The notes below the pieces were generated by a model, which was not told the origin of the DNA, ran no database searches, and saw nothing but the letters and a program-made list of their open reading frames with translations. Of a stretch of DNA of 64,000 nt, positions 36,818 through 46,270 are shown piece after piece; the stretch's first letter is position 1, and every line of letters begins with the position of its first letter. This DNA comes from Sphingobacterium hungaricum. Lineage in GTDB: Bacteria > Bacteroidota > Bacteroidia > Sphingobacteriales > Sphingobacteriaceae. The stretch spans positions 1,249,009 to 1,313,008 of the forward strand of contig NZ_MU158698.1 in assembly GCF_015210005.1 (NCBI RefSeq), given 5' to 3'. A program made the position numbers and the translations under genes.

Positions 36818-38674
36818 ATGAAAAAACGAAGTATTACCCTTATCATCTGGTTAATGTCCATCGCGCTTATTGGTGTAATGGCGATGCAGTACTACTTCAT
36901 CCGTGAATCTTACAAGCAAAAATCACAGCTTTTTGACGAAGCGGTCGGTGCATCCTTGGCAAAAGTAGCAGGGAAAATCGAAACCCAAGAAGTCGTTGAT
37001 TTCGTGCGCATTCAGCAGAAATCGAATCAAGAACAATCTAGAAAAGATTTAGAAAAGCAAGCTGCTTTGGCTAAACAAGTCGCTCTGCAACAGCGAATTC
37101 AGAAATTAAGAAACGAGCAGTATGATTTCGAAGAAAATTACAGAGCCGCAGAGCAACAGTTAAGAACAGGATATCCTGACGCTGTGGAAATTGAAAATTC
37201 ATTTTACGAAACATACATTCGCAGACATCAATTTATTCACTTGGTTAGGGTTTATTGGAACCAGGAAATCGACCCAAACTTACAAAGAGTGGGAACTTAT
37301 GTACAAGTTGATGCTACGCAACCCGTAAAAATGGTTAGCTCCAAAGATGACAGCACACGATTTATTATTGGAAGTTTTTACATTGGAGAAAAATATGCTT
37401 ACGAATTTAGAACAGCAACCTTACCTCCAAAATCAAGATCTGATATCGCCTTTTCAATTTACGAATTAGAAAAACAGCTTTCGCTTTTGCAAAGCCAAAA
37501 CTTGGCCAAAGCAACAAACTTAATGGATACCATTGTTGCGATCGGAGGTAAAACATCTGGCTTAGTTGAAGACGTTGCTATCGGCATGGAACTTTCGAAA
37601 AAACCATTAGGCGATCGATTGAAGAATCAAAGAGCTTATCTAGTTCCCTTAATCGCTAGCGAACTAGCTTCACGAGATATCTATTCTCCTTTTATTGTCG
37701 AGATTATCGACAATACATCACGTAGTGTGATTTTAGATATGCAGTCCGTTCCTAATCTTAAAAAAGATGATAAACTGACAAAGTATTCTACCTCATTATT
37801 CCAAAGCGATGTTGGCCGCCCGCCTGGACAATTAGCTATTTTATTTCCCAACAAATCCGAAATTATCCGCGACACGATGGGCTACATGCTTTTCCCAATG
37901 GCCGCTTTGCTGATCTTATTGATTGGAGCATTTACTTACACGCTAAAGATTATTTTCCGCCAGAAAAAAGTTTCTGAGATGAAAACAGATTTCATCAATA
38001 ACATGACGCATGAATTTAAAACACCGGTAGCGACGATCATGATCGCGAGCGAGTCGCTTAAAGATCCAGAAATATCCGCGGATGAAAACAGGGTGAATCG
38101 TCTGGCGAATATTATTTATGACGAAAATGTTCGTTTAGGAAGCCATATCGAACGGGTTTTGAATATTGCAAAATTAGAAAAGGAAACCATTAAGATTGAG
38201 CGCGTAAACGTTCATATCAACGATACGGTTTCGGATGTTTTGGAAAGCATGCATCTGCAGCTCGAAAAAGCCAACGGTCAATTGATCATTGACCTGTCAG
38301 CAAAAGAGGACTTGGTCACTGGCGATGAATTGCATCTATCAAATGTATTCTTTAATTTAGTTGATAATGCCATAAAATATAGTAAAGAAAATCCAATCAT
38401 TACGGTAAAGACAACCAATCTAAAAGGAAAAATCATTGTAAGTGTGTCCGACAATGGGATGGGGATGACAAAAGATCAGCAAGAGAAGATTTTTGACCAA
38501 TTCTACCGCATTCCAACAGGAAATATCCATAATGTAAAGGGGTTTGGTTTGGGGCTAAGTTATGTTAGCGATATAATTAAACGATTGAACGGAAAAATTC
38601 AGGTGAAAAGCGAAAAGGATAAAGGAACGCAATTTGATGTTACCTTCCCTTTGAAGGGCAACAAGCTTGATTAA
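36818..38674 (+). CDS. Sensor histidine kinase (RprX-like)
   Basis: A 618-residue inner-membrane kinase. The first membrane segment is at about residues 6-27 and the second at about 355-378; the long stretch between them should be periplasmic and contains a Gln/Lys-rich probable coiled coil (about 65-115). The phosphoacceptor His398 lies in NMTHEFKTP. The ATPase domain shows the N box (NVFFNLVDNAIKYS), G1 box (SDNGMGM), F box (FDQFYR) and G2 box (GFGLGLSY). It overlaps the regulator gene region and resembles Bacteroides RprX; the signal is unknown. Confidence 0.92.
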   Translation: MKKRSITLIIWLMSIALIGVMAMQYYFIRESYKQKSQLFDEAVGASLAKVAGKIETQEVVDFVRIQQKSNQEQSRKDLEKQAALAKQVALQQRIQKLRNEQYDFEENYRAAEQQLRTGYPDAVEIENSFYETYIRRHQFIHLVRVYWNQEIDPNLQRVGTYVQVDATQPVKMVSSKDDSTRFIIGSFYIGEKYAYEFRTATLPPKSRSDIAFSIYELEKQLSLLQSQNLAKATNLMDTIVAIGGKTSGLVEDVAIGMELSKKPLGDRLKNQRAYLVPLIASELASRDIYSPFIVEIIDNTSRSVILDMQSVPNLKKDDKLTKYSTSLFQSDVGRPPGQLAILFPNKSEIIRDTMGYMLFPMAALLILLIGAFTYTLKIIFRQKKVSEMKTDFINNMTHEFKTPVATIMIASESLKDPEISADENRVNRLANIIYDENVRLGSHIERVLNIAKLEKETIKIERVNVHINDTVSDVLESMHLQLEKANGQLIIDLSAKEDLVTGDELHLSNVFFNLVDNAIKYSKENPIITVKTTNLKGKIIVSVSDNGMGMTKDQQEKIFDQFYRIPTGNIHNVKGFGLGLSYVSDIIKRLNGKIQVKSEKDKGTQFDVTFPLKGNKLD

Positions 38675-38690
38675 TTTAAATATAAACAAC

Positions 38691-39377
38691 ATGCAGAAAA
38701 TATTATTAGCTGAAGATGATCCTAACTTGGGAGAACTTCTAAGAGATTATTTAGAACTAAAAGGAAAATTCGAAGTTACGCTTGCCCAAAATGGTGATGA
38801 AGCTTTGGAACAATTCAGAAAAGGTCAGTATGATTTATGTATTTTGGATGTGATGATGCCGAAAAAAGATGGATTTACCTTAGGTAGAGACATCCGTAAA
38901 ACGGACAAGACAGTGCCCATTATTTTTGCAACTGCAAAAGGAATGATGGAAGATAAAACGCAAGCGTTTGAACTAGGTGGCGACGATTACATTACAAAAC
39001 CTTTCCGCGTAGAGGAATTGTTATTGCGTATCCACGCTTTATTAAAACGCTCTTCAAAAGACAAAGAGGAAGAACTGGCTGATAAATTCGAAATCGGCGA
39101 TTACTTTTTTGACTATACCTCCCAAGTTATTTCGTATAAAGGACAACAGCAGAAATTATCTACGAAAGAAGCCGAATTATTGCGTTTGTTATGTTTGAAG
39201 AAAAATGATGTATTGACTCGCGAAGAAGCTTTGGTAAAAATCTGGCATGATGACAATTACTTCACAGGACGAAGCATGGATGTTTTCTTGAGCAAATTAA
39301 GAAAATATTTGCGTGAGGATTCTTCAGTAGAAATAGTCAATGTTCATGGAAAAGGCTATAAGCTGTTGGTAAGCTAG
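38691..39377 (+). CDS. Response regulator, OmpR family (RprY-like)
   Basis: A 228-residue DNA-binding regulator with a receiver domain (residues 1-120; acidic pocket Asp9-Asp10, phosphoacceptor Asp53 in ILDVMMPKKDG) and an OmpR/PhoB winged-helix output domain (about 130-225; TGRSMDVFLSKLRKYL recognition helix region). I use the ATG at 38691 (MQKILLAEDD) rather than an upstream one at 38667 inside the kinase gene. It is cotranscribed with the kinase and followed by a strong terminator. Confidence 0.95.
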   Translation: MQKILLAEDDPNLGELLRDYLELKGKFEVTLAQNGDEALEQFRKGQYDLCILDVMMPKKDGFTLGRDIRKTDKTVPIIFATAKGMMEDKTQAFELGGDDYITKPFRVEELLLRIHALLKRSSKDKEEELADKFEIGDYFFDYTSQVISYKGQQQKLSTKEAELLRLLCLKKNDVLTREEALVKIWHDDNYFTGRSMDVFLSKLRKYLREDSSVEIVNVHGKGYKLLVS

Positions 39378-39391
39378 TTTTTTTGAGCAAA

Positions 39392-39412
39392 GAATAAAGA
39401 GTAAGGAATAAG
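39392..39412 (+). repeat. Heptamer array GAATAAA / GAGTAAG / GAATAAG
   Basis: Three consecutive 7-base units with the same frame lie between the response-regulator stop and its terminator. A 19-base stretch is identical to one at 46124-46142. Confidence 0.65.
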
Positions 39413-39432
39413 GATTGGTTTCGATAATTAGT

Positions 39433-39466
39433 ATCTCCTAATTTTAATGAATTAGGAGATTTTTTT
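39433..39466 (+). terminator. Terminator after the response regulator
   Basis: ATCTCCTAATT and AATTAGGAGAT form a perfect 11-bp stem with a 6-base loop followed by T7. Confidence 0.9.
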
Positions 39467-39488
39467 GTTGTAACTTTAGTAGACTTAT

Positions 39489-40031
39489 ATGAAGGTTTTT
39501 CTAAGAAAACACTGCATTTTTTTGATTCTTCCATTTGCACTTGGATGTACGGGAGCGCATACAGACCAAAAGGGCAACGACAGAAACCGAGAAGCTCGTA
39601 TCGACACGGCTGAAGCGCTTATGGCTCTAGTGGATTCAATCACAAAATTACCTTTCGATAAATTTAATGAAAACGGACTGTTGCATATCCAGAAATTATT
39701 TGAGGATCAGTTTCCAATTGAAATTTTTAATAAAAATGACAATAGCATTTCCGATCCATTTGTGATATCATCTTCAAAAGCGGATGACCAAATGCTGGCA
39801 GATATTTCAATTTATTTAAACGAGCCGTATTCGAATGCTACGCGAATAGCAGATTTTTCTAACTACTTTGGGCCGATCGAAGAAAAACATCGGCTTTCTC
39901 GCGCCATGAAAGTGCCTCTTCCAGAAACGATAGAAATAGACAATCGCACAAGCTTACAAATAAGACATTTAGATCGATTGGGCGAAGACGAAAAATTAGT
40001 ATTTCAAATAGTCATATCAAAAGAAAAATAA
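39489..40031 (+). CDS. Hypothetical lipoprotein
   Basis: I do not recognise this 180-residue protein. It has a lipoprotein signal with lipobox ALGC at Cys20, so it should be anchored in the outer membrane or the inner-membrane face. The mature part is acidic and has no visible catalytic motif. It lies between the two-component system and the metE riboswitch, with its own transcription unit. Confidence 0.65.
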   Translation: MKVFLRKHCIFLILPFALGCTGAHTDQKGNDRNREARIDTAEALMALVDSITKLPFDKFNENGLLHIQKLFEDQFPIEIFNKNDNSISDPFVISSSKADDQMLADISIYLNEPYSNATRIADFSNYFGPIEEKHRLSRAMKVPLPETIEIDNRTSLQIRHLDRLGEDEKLVFQIVISKEK

Positions 40032-40036
40032 AATAA

Positions 40037-40068
40037 ATTGCATTTTTAGACATTTTTCTATAAATTTG
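40037..40068 (+). promoter_or_regulatory. Promoter of metE
   Basis: ATTG (40037-40040), a 20-base spacer and TAAATTTG (40061-40068) match the Bacteroidetes consensus. Transcription would begin at about the first base of the riboswitch aptamer. Confidence 0.75.
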
Positions 40069-40073
40069 CCATC

Positions 40074-40181
40074 GCTTATAGAGAAAGGCAGAGGGATTAG
40101 ACCCGAAGAAGCCTTAGCAACCTGTCACTAGACAAGGTGCTACATTCTACTCCAGCATTAATGAACTGGGGAAAGATAAGC
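40074..40181 (+). ncRNA. SAM-I (S-box) riboswitch
   Basis: The leader of metE shows the S-box core in order: closing stem P1 (GCTTAT at 40074-40079 with ATAAGC at 40176-40181), AGAGGGATTAGACCCGAAG, GCCTTAGCAACC, AAGGTGCTACATTC and GAAAGATAAG. This aptamer binds S-adenosylmethionine. Downstream, CCTTCTCT (40203-40210) can pair with AGAGAAAGG at 40080-40088 in the 5' part of the aptamer, giving an alternative structure. No T run follows, so regulation may act on translation or by another route rather than by an intrinsic terminator. Confidence 0.9.
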
Positions 40182-40252
40182 TGAAATCACTTAATCAAGT
40201 GTCCTTCTCTTAGCAACAAGTTTCAAGTAAATTTTATAATTATCATAGTATT

Positions 40253-42568
40253 ATGTTATTAACAAACAATTTAGGGTACCCTCGCGTAGGCGCTTTCCGT
40301 GAATTAAAAAAAGCTAACGAGTCGTATTGGGCAAAGAAAATTTCTGCAGAAGAACTATTAAATGTTGCTGCTGAGATCCGCAAAGGAAATTGGAAAACTC
40401 AAAAAGATGCAGGAATTGATTTGATTCCTTCGAATGATTTTTCTTTTTATGATCAAGTATTAGACTTCACATTAACGGTTGGAGCGATTCCTGCCCGTTA
40501 CAATTCTTTGTTGAACAAAATCGACCGCAAGTACAACTTGGATCTTTACTTTGCTTTGGCACGTGGATTCCAAGAAGACGGTGTAGATGTGACAGCACAA
40601 GAAATGACTAAATGGTTTGATACCAACTACCACTATTTAGTTCCTGAATTCACTAAAAATCAAGAATTCAAATTAACATCTGAAAAATTCTTAAACGAAT
40701 ATAACGAGGCTAAAGGATTAGGAATCGAAACGAAACCTGTTGTTTTAGGCCCAATCACTTACCTATTATTAGGTAAAGAAAAAGAAGAAGGTTTTAACCG
40801 CATCGATTTAATCGACAAGTTGATTCCTGTTTATGAAGAAATTTTAGGAAAATTAGCTGCTGCTGGCGCGAAATACATTCAAATCGATGAGCCTTTCTTG
40901 GCTTTGGATATTGATGAGAAAACGAAAAGCTTGTATGCTTCAGTTTTTGAAAAATTAAAAGCTGCTGCAAATGGCACTAAATTGATCGTTGCGACTTATT
41001 TTGAAGCATTGCGCGACAACGAAGATACTGCCCTTAATTTGCCAGTTGATGTTTTGCATTTAGATTTAGTTCGTGGCGAAAACCACTTGGATACCGTTCT
41101 TGCTAAAGTTCCTGCTTCATTGACACTTTCTTTAGGTGTTGTTGAAGGCCGTAACATTTGGAAAAACGATTACGAAAAATCATTGGGATTAATCAAAAAA
41201 GCTGTGGATGCATTAGGAAAAGACCGCGTTTGGGTTGCTCCTTCTTCATCTTTATTGCATGTTCCTTTTGATTTAGATAATGAGGACAACGAAGAATCAT
41301 TGCCTGCGGAAGTTAAAAATTGGTTGGCATTCGCGAAGCAAAAATTAGCGGAAGTAAAAGATTTAGCGATCTTAGCTGAAGGCGAAGTAGATGCTAAAAC
41401 TGCTGAGCGTTTTGAAGCAAACAAACAAGCTGCAGAAAGCCGCCGCACATCTCCATTGATCCACAAACCAGAAGTGAAAGAACGTACTGCAAACATCACA
41501 GATGATGATGCTACGCGTACTTCTAAATTTGCTTCTCGTAAAGAAGCTCAAAAAGCTAAATTTGGTTTACCCGATTTTGCTACAACGACTATCGGATCAT
41601 TCCCTCAAACAAAAGATGTACGTAAATGGCGTGCTGATTTGAAAAAAGGAGCAATTACGCAAGAGCAATACGATAAAGAAATTGCTGAAGAAACAGAACG
41701 TACTATTCGTTTGCAAGAGCAATTGGATATCGACGTTTTGGTTCACGGTGAATTCGAGCGTAATGACATGGTTGAATACTTCGGTGAGCAATTGGCAGGA
41801 TACGCATTCACTAAAAATGGATGGGTTCAGTCTTATGGATCTCGTTGTGTAAAACCTCCGATTATTTTCGGTGATGTTTACCGTCCATCAGATATGACTG
41901 TGCGTTGGTCAGCTTATGCGCAATCATTAACTGGACGCCCTGTAAAAGGAATGTTAACTGGTCCAGTTACGATTTTACAATGGTCATTCGTTCGTAACGA
42001 TCAGCCTCGTTCGACAACAACATACCAAATCGCATTAGCTATTTTGGATGAAGTTCAAGCTTTAGAAAAAGCTGGAATTAAAATTATCCAAATTGATGAG
42101 CCTGCAATTCGCGAAGGTCTTCCATTGCGCAAAGCAGATCAAAAAGACTACTTGAATTGGGCAGTTCGTTCATTCCGTGTTTCTTCTTCAAACGTAGATG
42201 ACGATACGCAGATCCACACGCACATGTGTTATTCTGAGTTCAATGATATTATCGAAGATATCGCTGCGATGGACGCTGATGTGATCACGATTGAAACTTC
42301 TCGTTCTCAAATGGAATTGTTAGATGCATTTGCCGCAGATTTCAAATATCCAAATGATATCGGACCTGGAGTTTATGACATCCACTCGCCTCGCGTACCA
42401 AGTACAGAGGAAATGGTTGACTTATTGCGCAAAGCAAAAGCGGTAGTTCCAGCTGAACAATTATGGGTAAATCCTGACTGTGGATTAAAAACTCGTGCTT
42501 GGCCAGAAACAAAAGCTGCACTAGAATCTATGGTAGAAGCTGCAAAAATCTTGCGTGCTGAAGCATAA
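40253..42568 (+). CDS. metE: Cobalamin-independent methionine synthase
   Basis: MetE methylates homocysteine with 5-methyltetrahydropteroyl-glutamate, the last step of methionine synthesis. The 771 residues form two barrel domains. The C-terminal zinc and homocysteine site is visible in HTHMCYSEF and NPDCGLKTR, and the N-terminal part has NNLGYPRVG. The gene is preceded by a SAM-I riboswitch, so it should be repressed when SAM is abundant. Confidence 0.97.
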   Translation: MLLTNNLGYPRVGAFRELKKANESYWAKKISAEELLNVAAEIRKGNWKTQKDAGIDLIPSNDFSFYDQVLDFTLTVGAIPARYNSLLNKIDRKYNLDLYFALARGFQEDGVDVTAQEMTKWFDTNYHYLVPEFTKNQEFKLTSEKFLNEYNEAKGLGIETKPVVLGPITYLLLGKEKEEGFNRIDLIDKLIPVYEEILGKLAAAGAKYIQIDEPFLALDIDEKTKSLYASVFEKLKAAANGTKLIVATYFEALRDNEDTALNLPVDVLHLDLVRGENHLDTVLAKVPASLTLSLGVVEGRNIWKNDYEKSLGLIKKAVDALGKDRVWVAPSSSLLHVPFDLDNEDNEESLPAEVKNWLAFAKQKLAEVKDLAILAEGEVDAKTAERFEANKQAAESRRTSPLIHKPEVKERTANITDDDATRTSKFASRKEAQKAKFGLPDFATTTIGSFPQTKDVRKWRADLKKGAITQEQYDKEIAEETERTIRLQEQLDIDVLVHGEFERNDMVEYFGEQLAGYAFTKNGWVQSYGSRCVKPPIIFGDVYRPSDMTVRWSAYAQSLTGRPVKGMLTGPVTILQWSFVRNDQPRSTTTYQIALAILDEVQALEKAGIKIIQIDEPAIREGLPLRKADQKDYLNWAVRSFRVSSSNVDDDTQIHTHMCYSEFNDIIEDIAAMDADVITIETSRSQMELLDAFAADFKYPNDIGPGVYDIHSPRVPSTEEMVDLLRKAKAVVPAEQLWVNPDCGLKTRAWPETKAALESMVEAAKILRAEA

Positions 42569-42590
42569 GGATTAATAAATCATTATACTA

Positions 42591-42624
42591 AAAACCCCCT
42601 TCGATGAAAATCGAAGGGGGTTTT
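42591..42624. terminator. Terminator after metE
   Basis: AAAACCCCCTTCGAT and its complement form a 15-bp stem with a short loop (about 4 bases), flanked by A and T runs. It can serve metE and the converging gene at 42639. Confidence 0.92.
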
Positions 42625-42638
42625 GTTTTGTACTATTT

Positions 42639-43091
42639 TTACAAAAGATTATTAATATCATCTATATCTTTTGGTCTATTGCTGTGTCTTTTAGCCTCTA
42701 AAAGTTGGTTTTTATGAAGTGTTCTAATTTTTAAACCGTCATCTTCAAATTCGACAGCTGAAGAAAAATTCTCATCAAAAACAAGCCCTTTAACTTGAAC
42801 CATGATATCAATAGCTACTGGTGGAACTCCAAATGTAAAAACATCCCATTCTATATGATTTAGAAAATTTTCTTCAGTCATATCAAATGTAGGCATCCCA
42901 AATTCTTGAAAGGCCTTAACTAAATTTAAATAATTTTCTTTTGTTCGATCCACCCAAATATCCATATCACCAGTAGTACGCGAGTATCCATGCATGATTA
43001 CTGCAAAACCACCAACTAAAATATAACGTACCTTATTATTATTTAAAGCTTGTATGAATTCTCTAAAATCTTCTTGAAAAATATTTCCCAT
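42639..43091 (-). CDS. Nucleotidyltransferase-fold protein (DUF6036-like)
   Basis: A 150-residue protein with the polymerase-beta nucleotidyltransferase fold. GG at 27-28 is followed by Asp42 and Asp44 (GDMDIWVD), and a third acidic residue, Asp95, lies in VAIDIMV, so the full metal triad is present. It lies 11 bases after a 66-residue gene on the same strand. Such NTase/small-protein pairs occur as toxin-antitoxin-like modules; its substrate is unknown. The pair stands between metE and uvrB. Confidence 0.75.
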   Translation of the reverse strand: MGNIFQEDFREFIQALNNNKVRYILVGGFAVIMHGYSRTTGDMDIWVDRTKENYLNLVKAFQEFGMPTFDMTEENFLNHIEWDVFTFGVPPVAIDIMVQVKGLVFDENFSSAVEFEDDGLKIRTLHKNQLLEAKRHSNRPKDIDDINNLL

Positions 43092-43102
43092 GCCTACTAT
43101 CC

Positions 43103-43303
43103 TTACCTTGCTCGAACACTAAATTTTGTCTTATCCATTCTAGGAGGATTATCTAAAGGAAAATTAAAAGCAATGCTATTTAAGTAGTTTGCTATAACCA
43201 ATCTTTCTTGCCAAGTTAATTTTGAATAATAAAATTTATGATCTGCTGCCTGCTCTGCAGTTTGTGCTTTAAAAGCTGTCCTATCCAAACGAAATGATTT
43301 CAT
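43103..43303 (-). CDS. Small protein paired with the nucleotidyltransferase
   Basis: A 66-residue basic protein (KLTWQERLVIANYLNSIAF in the middle, PPRMDKTKFSVRAR at the end). I recognise the overall look from small genes next to DUF6036-type nucleotidyltransferases but know of no assigned function. The stop lies 11 bases before the partner's start, so the two are probably cotranscribed and coupled. Confidence 0.7.
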   Translation of the reverse strand: MKSFRLDRTAFKAQTAEQAADHKFYYSKLTWQERLVIANYLNSIAFNFPLDNPPRMDKTKFSVRAR

Positions 43304-43331
43304 TACTTGAAATTACAAAAACAACATCAAT

Positions 43332-45362
43332 TTACCCAAACCTTTCCTCAAACATCTTCTCCATAGCGAACATTTCATCGCGCAACTTAGCAGCTTCTAA
43401 GAAATCCATCTCTTTGGCGGCTTTTTCCATGCGTTTGCGAACCGTTTCTATCGCTTTGCGCATATCCTTTTCCCCTATGTATTCCAATACCGGATCCGCA
43501 GCGATAATTGATTTCGCATCGGGTTCGATATACGCTTTCGCCTCCCCTGGTTTAAAGTCAGCAACTGAAGTTTGTTCGATAATTTCTTCACGTGTTTTTC
43601 CTACAGTTCTCGGCGTAATGCCATGCAAGGTATTATACTCAATCTGTTTGTCGCGGCGGCGATCGGTTTCTTCAATGGTAACCCGCATGCTGTCAGTCAT
43701 TTTATCCGCGTACATAATCACTTTCCCTTTATCATTCCTCGCCGCGCGGCCGATTGTTTGAATTAAGGAGCGTTCCGAACGAAGAAATCCTTCCTTATCT
43801 GCATCCAAAATAGCCACCAACGTCACTTCTGGTAAATCCAGACCCTCTCTCAACAAATTCACACCAACTAGCACATCAAATTCGCCTAAACGCAATCCGC
43901 GAAGGATTTCTACACGTTCCAATGTTTTTATTTCCGAATGGATATAATTGACCTTGATATTTAATCGACTCATGTATTTCGTCAATTCCTCAGCCATACG
44001 CTTCGTCAATGTCGTAGCTAGAATACGTCCACCTTCTTTAATCGTTTTATCTACTTCTTCCAAGAAATCATCGACTTGGTTAATTGCCGGACGCACTTCG
44101 ATGATCGGATCCAACAAACCTGTCGGCCGAATAACTTGTTCGACAACGACTCCTTCCGTCTGCTGCAATTCATAATCTCCTGGCGTTGCCGAAACATACA
44201 CCGTTTGATTGGTCAATGATTCAAATTCCGGAAAATTCAATGGACGGTTGTCCAAAGCAGCTGGTAAACGAAAACCATATTCGACTAACGAAATTTTTCT
44301 TGAACGGTCACCTCCATACATTGCTCTAATCTGAGGGATAGTTACGTGGCTTTCATCAATTACCATCAGATAATCTTCTGGGAAATAATCCAACAAACAG
44401 AAGGGCCGCATTCCCGGTGTCCGTCCATCAAAGAATCTAGAATAATTTTCAATACCAGAACAGTATCCCAACTCGCGCATCATTTCCAGATCGTAATTCA
44501 CACGCTCCTCCAGACGTTTCGCCTCCAGCATCTTTCCTTCTTCCTCCAGCTGTGTTTTGCGTTGCATCAGTTCATCTTGTATCTGAAAAATAGAAGAAGT
44601 AAATTTCTCTTTTGGAGTCACAAAAAGATTGGCCGGAAACAAAGCCATTGACTCCGTCTTATTCAATGTTTTTCCAGAAACAGGATCGATTTCACTCAGC
44701 TCATCGATTTCATCTCCGAAAAATGAAATTCGGTAAGCATGATCCAAATAGGCTGGGTAAATATCAACTGTATCTCCTTTTACACGGAAAGTTCCTCGCT
44801 TAAAATCAGCTGTTGTCCTAGAGTAAAGAATTTCAACCAGGCGATGTAAAAATGCATTTCGACTGATGGTGTTGCCTACGGCAAAGCGAAAGATCGATCG
44901 AGAAAAATCTTCTGGATTTCCCATACCATAAATACAGGAAACTGACGAAACGACAATAACGTCCCTTCGACCTGACATTAAGGACGAAGTCGTCGCTAAC
45001 CGCAGCTTTTCGATTTCTTCATTAATCGCCAAATCCTTTTCTATATAGGTATTCGATGAAGCAATAAAAGCCTCGGGCTGATAATAATCGTAATAAGACA
45101 CAAAATAATTGACCGCATTTTCAGGAAAGAACTGCTTAAATTCCCCATAGAGTTGAGCCGCCAATGTTTTATTGTGGCTCAAAATCAAGGTAGGACGCTG
45201 TGTTTCTTGAATTAAATTTGCTACGGTAAAGGTTTTTCCCGATCCGGTCACACCCAATAGCGTTTGGTACATTTCTCCAGCTTCTACACCGGTTACTAAT
45301 TCTTTTATCGCTTGTGGTTGATCTCCAGTGGGCTTATATTCTGAGGTTAAATTAAATTTCAT
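43332..45362 (-). CDS. uvrB: UvrABC system protein B
   Basis: UvrB is the helicase-like damage-verification subunit of nucleotide excision repair. The 676 residues contain Walker A (GVTGSGKT) and the beta-hairpin region (YYDYYQPEAF), helicase motifs including the DEAD-like box DESHV and the QTIGRAARN motif, and a C-terminal UVR domain (about 630-665) that contacts UvrA and UvrC. It is divergent from upp. Confidence 0.97.
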   Translation of the reverse strand: MKFNLTSEYKPTGDQPQAIKELVTGVEAGEMYQTLLGVTGSGKTFTVANLIQETQRPTLILSHNKTLAAQLYGEFKQFFPENAVNYFVSYYDYYQPEAFIASSNTYIEKDLAINEEIEKLRLATTSSLMSGRRDVIVVSSVSCIYGMGNPEDFSRSIFRFAVGNTISRNAFLHRLVEILYSRTTADFKRGTFRVKGDTVDIYPAYLDHAYRISFFGDEIDELSEIDPVSGKTLNKTESMALFPANLFVTPKEKFTSSIFQIQDELMQRKTQLEEEGKMLEAKRLEERVNYDLEMMRELGYCSGIENYSRFFDGRTPGMRPFCLLDYFPEDYLMVIDESHVTIPQIRAMYGGDRSRKISLVEYGFRLPAALDNRPLNFPEFESLTNQTVYVSATPGDYELQQTEGVVVEQVIRPTGLLDPIIEVRPAINQVDDFLEEVDKTIKEGGRILATTLTKRMAEELTKYMSRLNIKVNYIHSEIKTLERVEILRGLRLGEFDVLVGVNLLREGLDLPEVTLVAILDADKEGFLRSERSLIQTIGRAARNDKGKVIMYADKMTDSMRVTIEETDRRRDKQIEYNTLHGITPRTVGKTREEIIEQTSVADFKPGEAKAYIEPDAKSIIAADPVLEYIGEKDMRKAIETVRKRMEKAAKEMDFLEAAKLRDEMFAMEKMFEERFG

Positions 45363-45490
45363 CTACTGTCTTTCTCCAAACTATAAATCTACCAAAAATT
45401 ATGCTAGGTCTTCATATCCGATCCGATTATTACTATTCTTAAACTTTTATAGGTTTTTATTGTTAAATTGTAAACAAATATTGTCTTGCC

Positions 45491-46135
45491 ATGATCACTA
45501 TTCTCACCAAAGAAAATTCAATAGTCAATCATTTTGTAGCAGAATTGCGCGATGTGAATATTCAAAAAGACAGATTAAGATTTCGGAGAAATCTCGAACG
45601 CTTAGGGGAAATTACGGCTTATGAAATCAGCAAAACTCTTTCTTACGATGCGCTGGATGTAGAAACACCGTTAGGCATAGCGCCTTCCCAAGTTTTGGTC
45701 GAACAGCCGATTTTACTAACAATTATTCGCGCTGGCTTGCCTTATCATCAAGGTATGCTCAATATTTTCGACCAAGCGGATAGCGGCTTTATCGCTGCAT
45801 ATCGACACACGAAGAAAAGCGGTGAATTTGAAGTCCATAAGAAATATGCAAGCACGCCCAATCTCGACGACAAAATAGTTATCCTTTCAGATCCGATGTT
45901 AGCAACAGGAAAAAGCTTGGTCTTGGTCTGCAAAGATTTATTGAGCAATTATTCCATTAAAGAGTTGCATATCGCCGTGGTTATTGCTTCTGAAGAAGGG
46001 ATTCAGCATGTACAGGCTTTTGTCCCTCAAGCTAATCTTTGGATTGGAGCAGTGGATAATGAATTGACAAGTAAAGCGTATATTGTTCCTGGATTAGGGG
46101 ATGCAGGCGATTTGGCCTTCGGAAATAAAGAGTAA
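45491..46135 (+). CDS. upp: Uracil phosphoribosyltransferase
   Basis: This 214-residue enzyme makes UMP from uracil and PRPP. The PRPP-binding loop is visible as LSDPMLATGKSL and the uracil site in the C-terminal GLGDAGDLAFG. The stop codon falls inside a heptamer repeat array. Confidence 0.9.
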   Translation: MITILTKENSIVNHFVAELRDVNIQKDRLRFRRNLERLGEITAYEISKTLSYDALDVETPLGIAPSQVLVEQPILLTIIRAGLPYHQGMLNIFDQADSGFIAAYRHTKKSGEFEVHKKYASTPNLDDKIVILSDPMLATGKSLVLVCKDLLSNYSIKELHIAVVIASEEGIQHVQAFVPQANLWIGAVDNELTSKAYIVPGLGDAGDLAFGNKE

Positions 46136-46191
46136 GGAATAAAGAACAGGGAAATGGCTATTCGCCTAAAGCCTACTGCCTAAGGCCTACC
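46124..46191 (+). repeat. Two heptamer arrays at the 3' end of upp
   Basis: Units GAGTAAG (46130), GAATAAA (46137), GAACAGG (46144) and GAAATGG (46151) run in one 7-bp register and include the upp stop; a second array of four units, GCCTAAA, GCCTACT, GCCTAAG and GCCTACC, fills 46164-46191. Confidence 0.7.
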
Positions 46192-46270
46192 GGTTAAAGT
46201 AATAAAAACTTAATAGTAAAGAAATACAACATGTTAAAAAGTAAAGTAAATTTAAATAAAAATCAACAAG

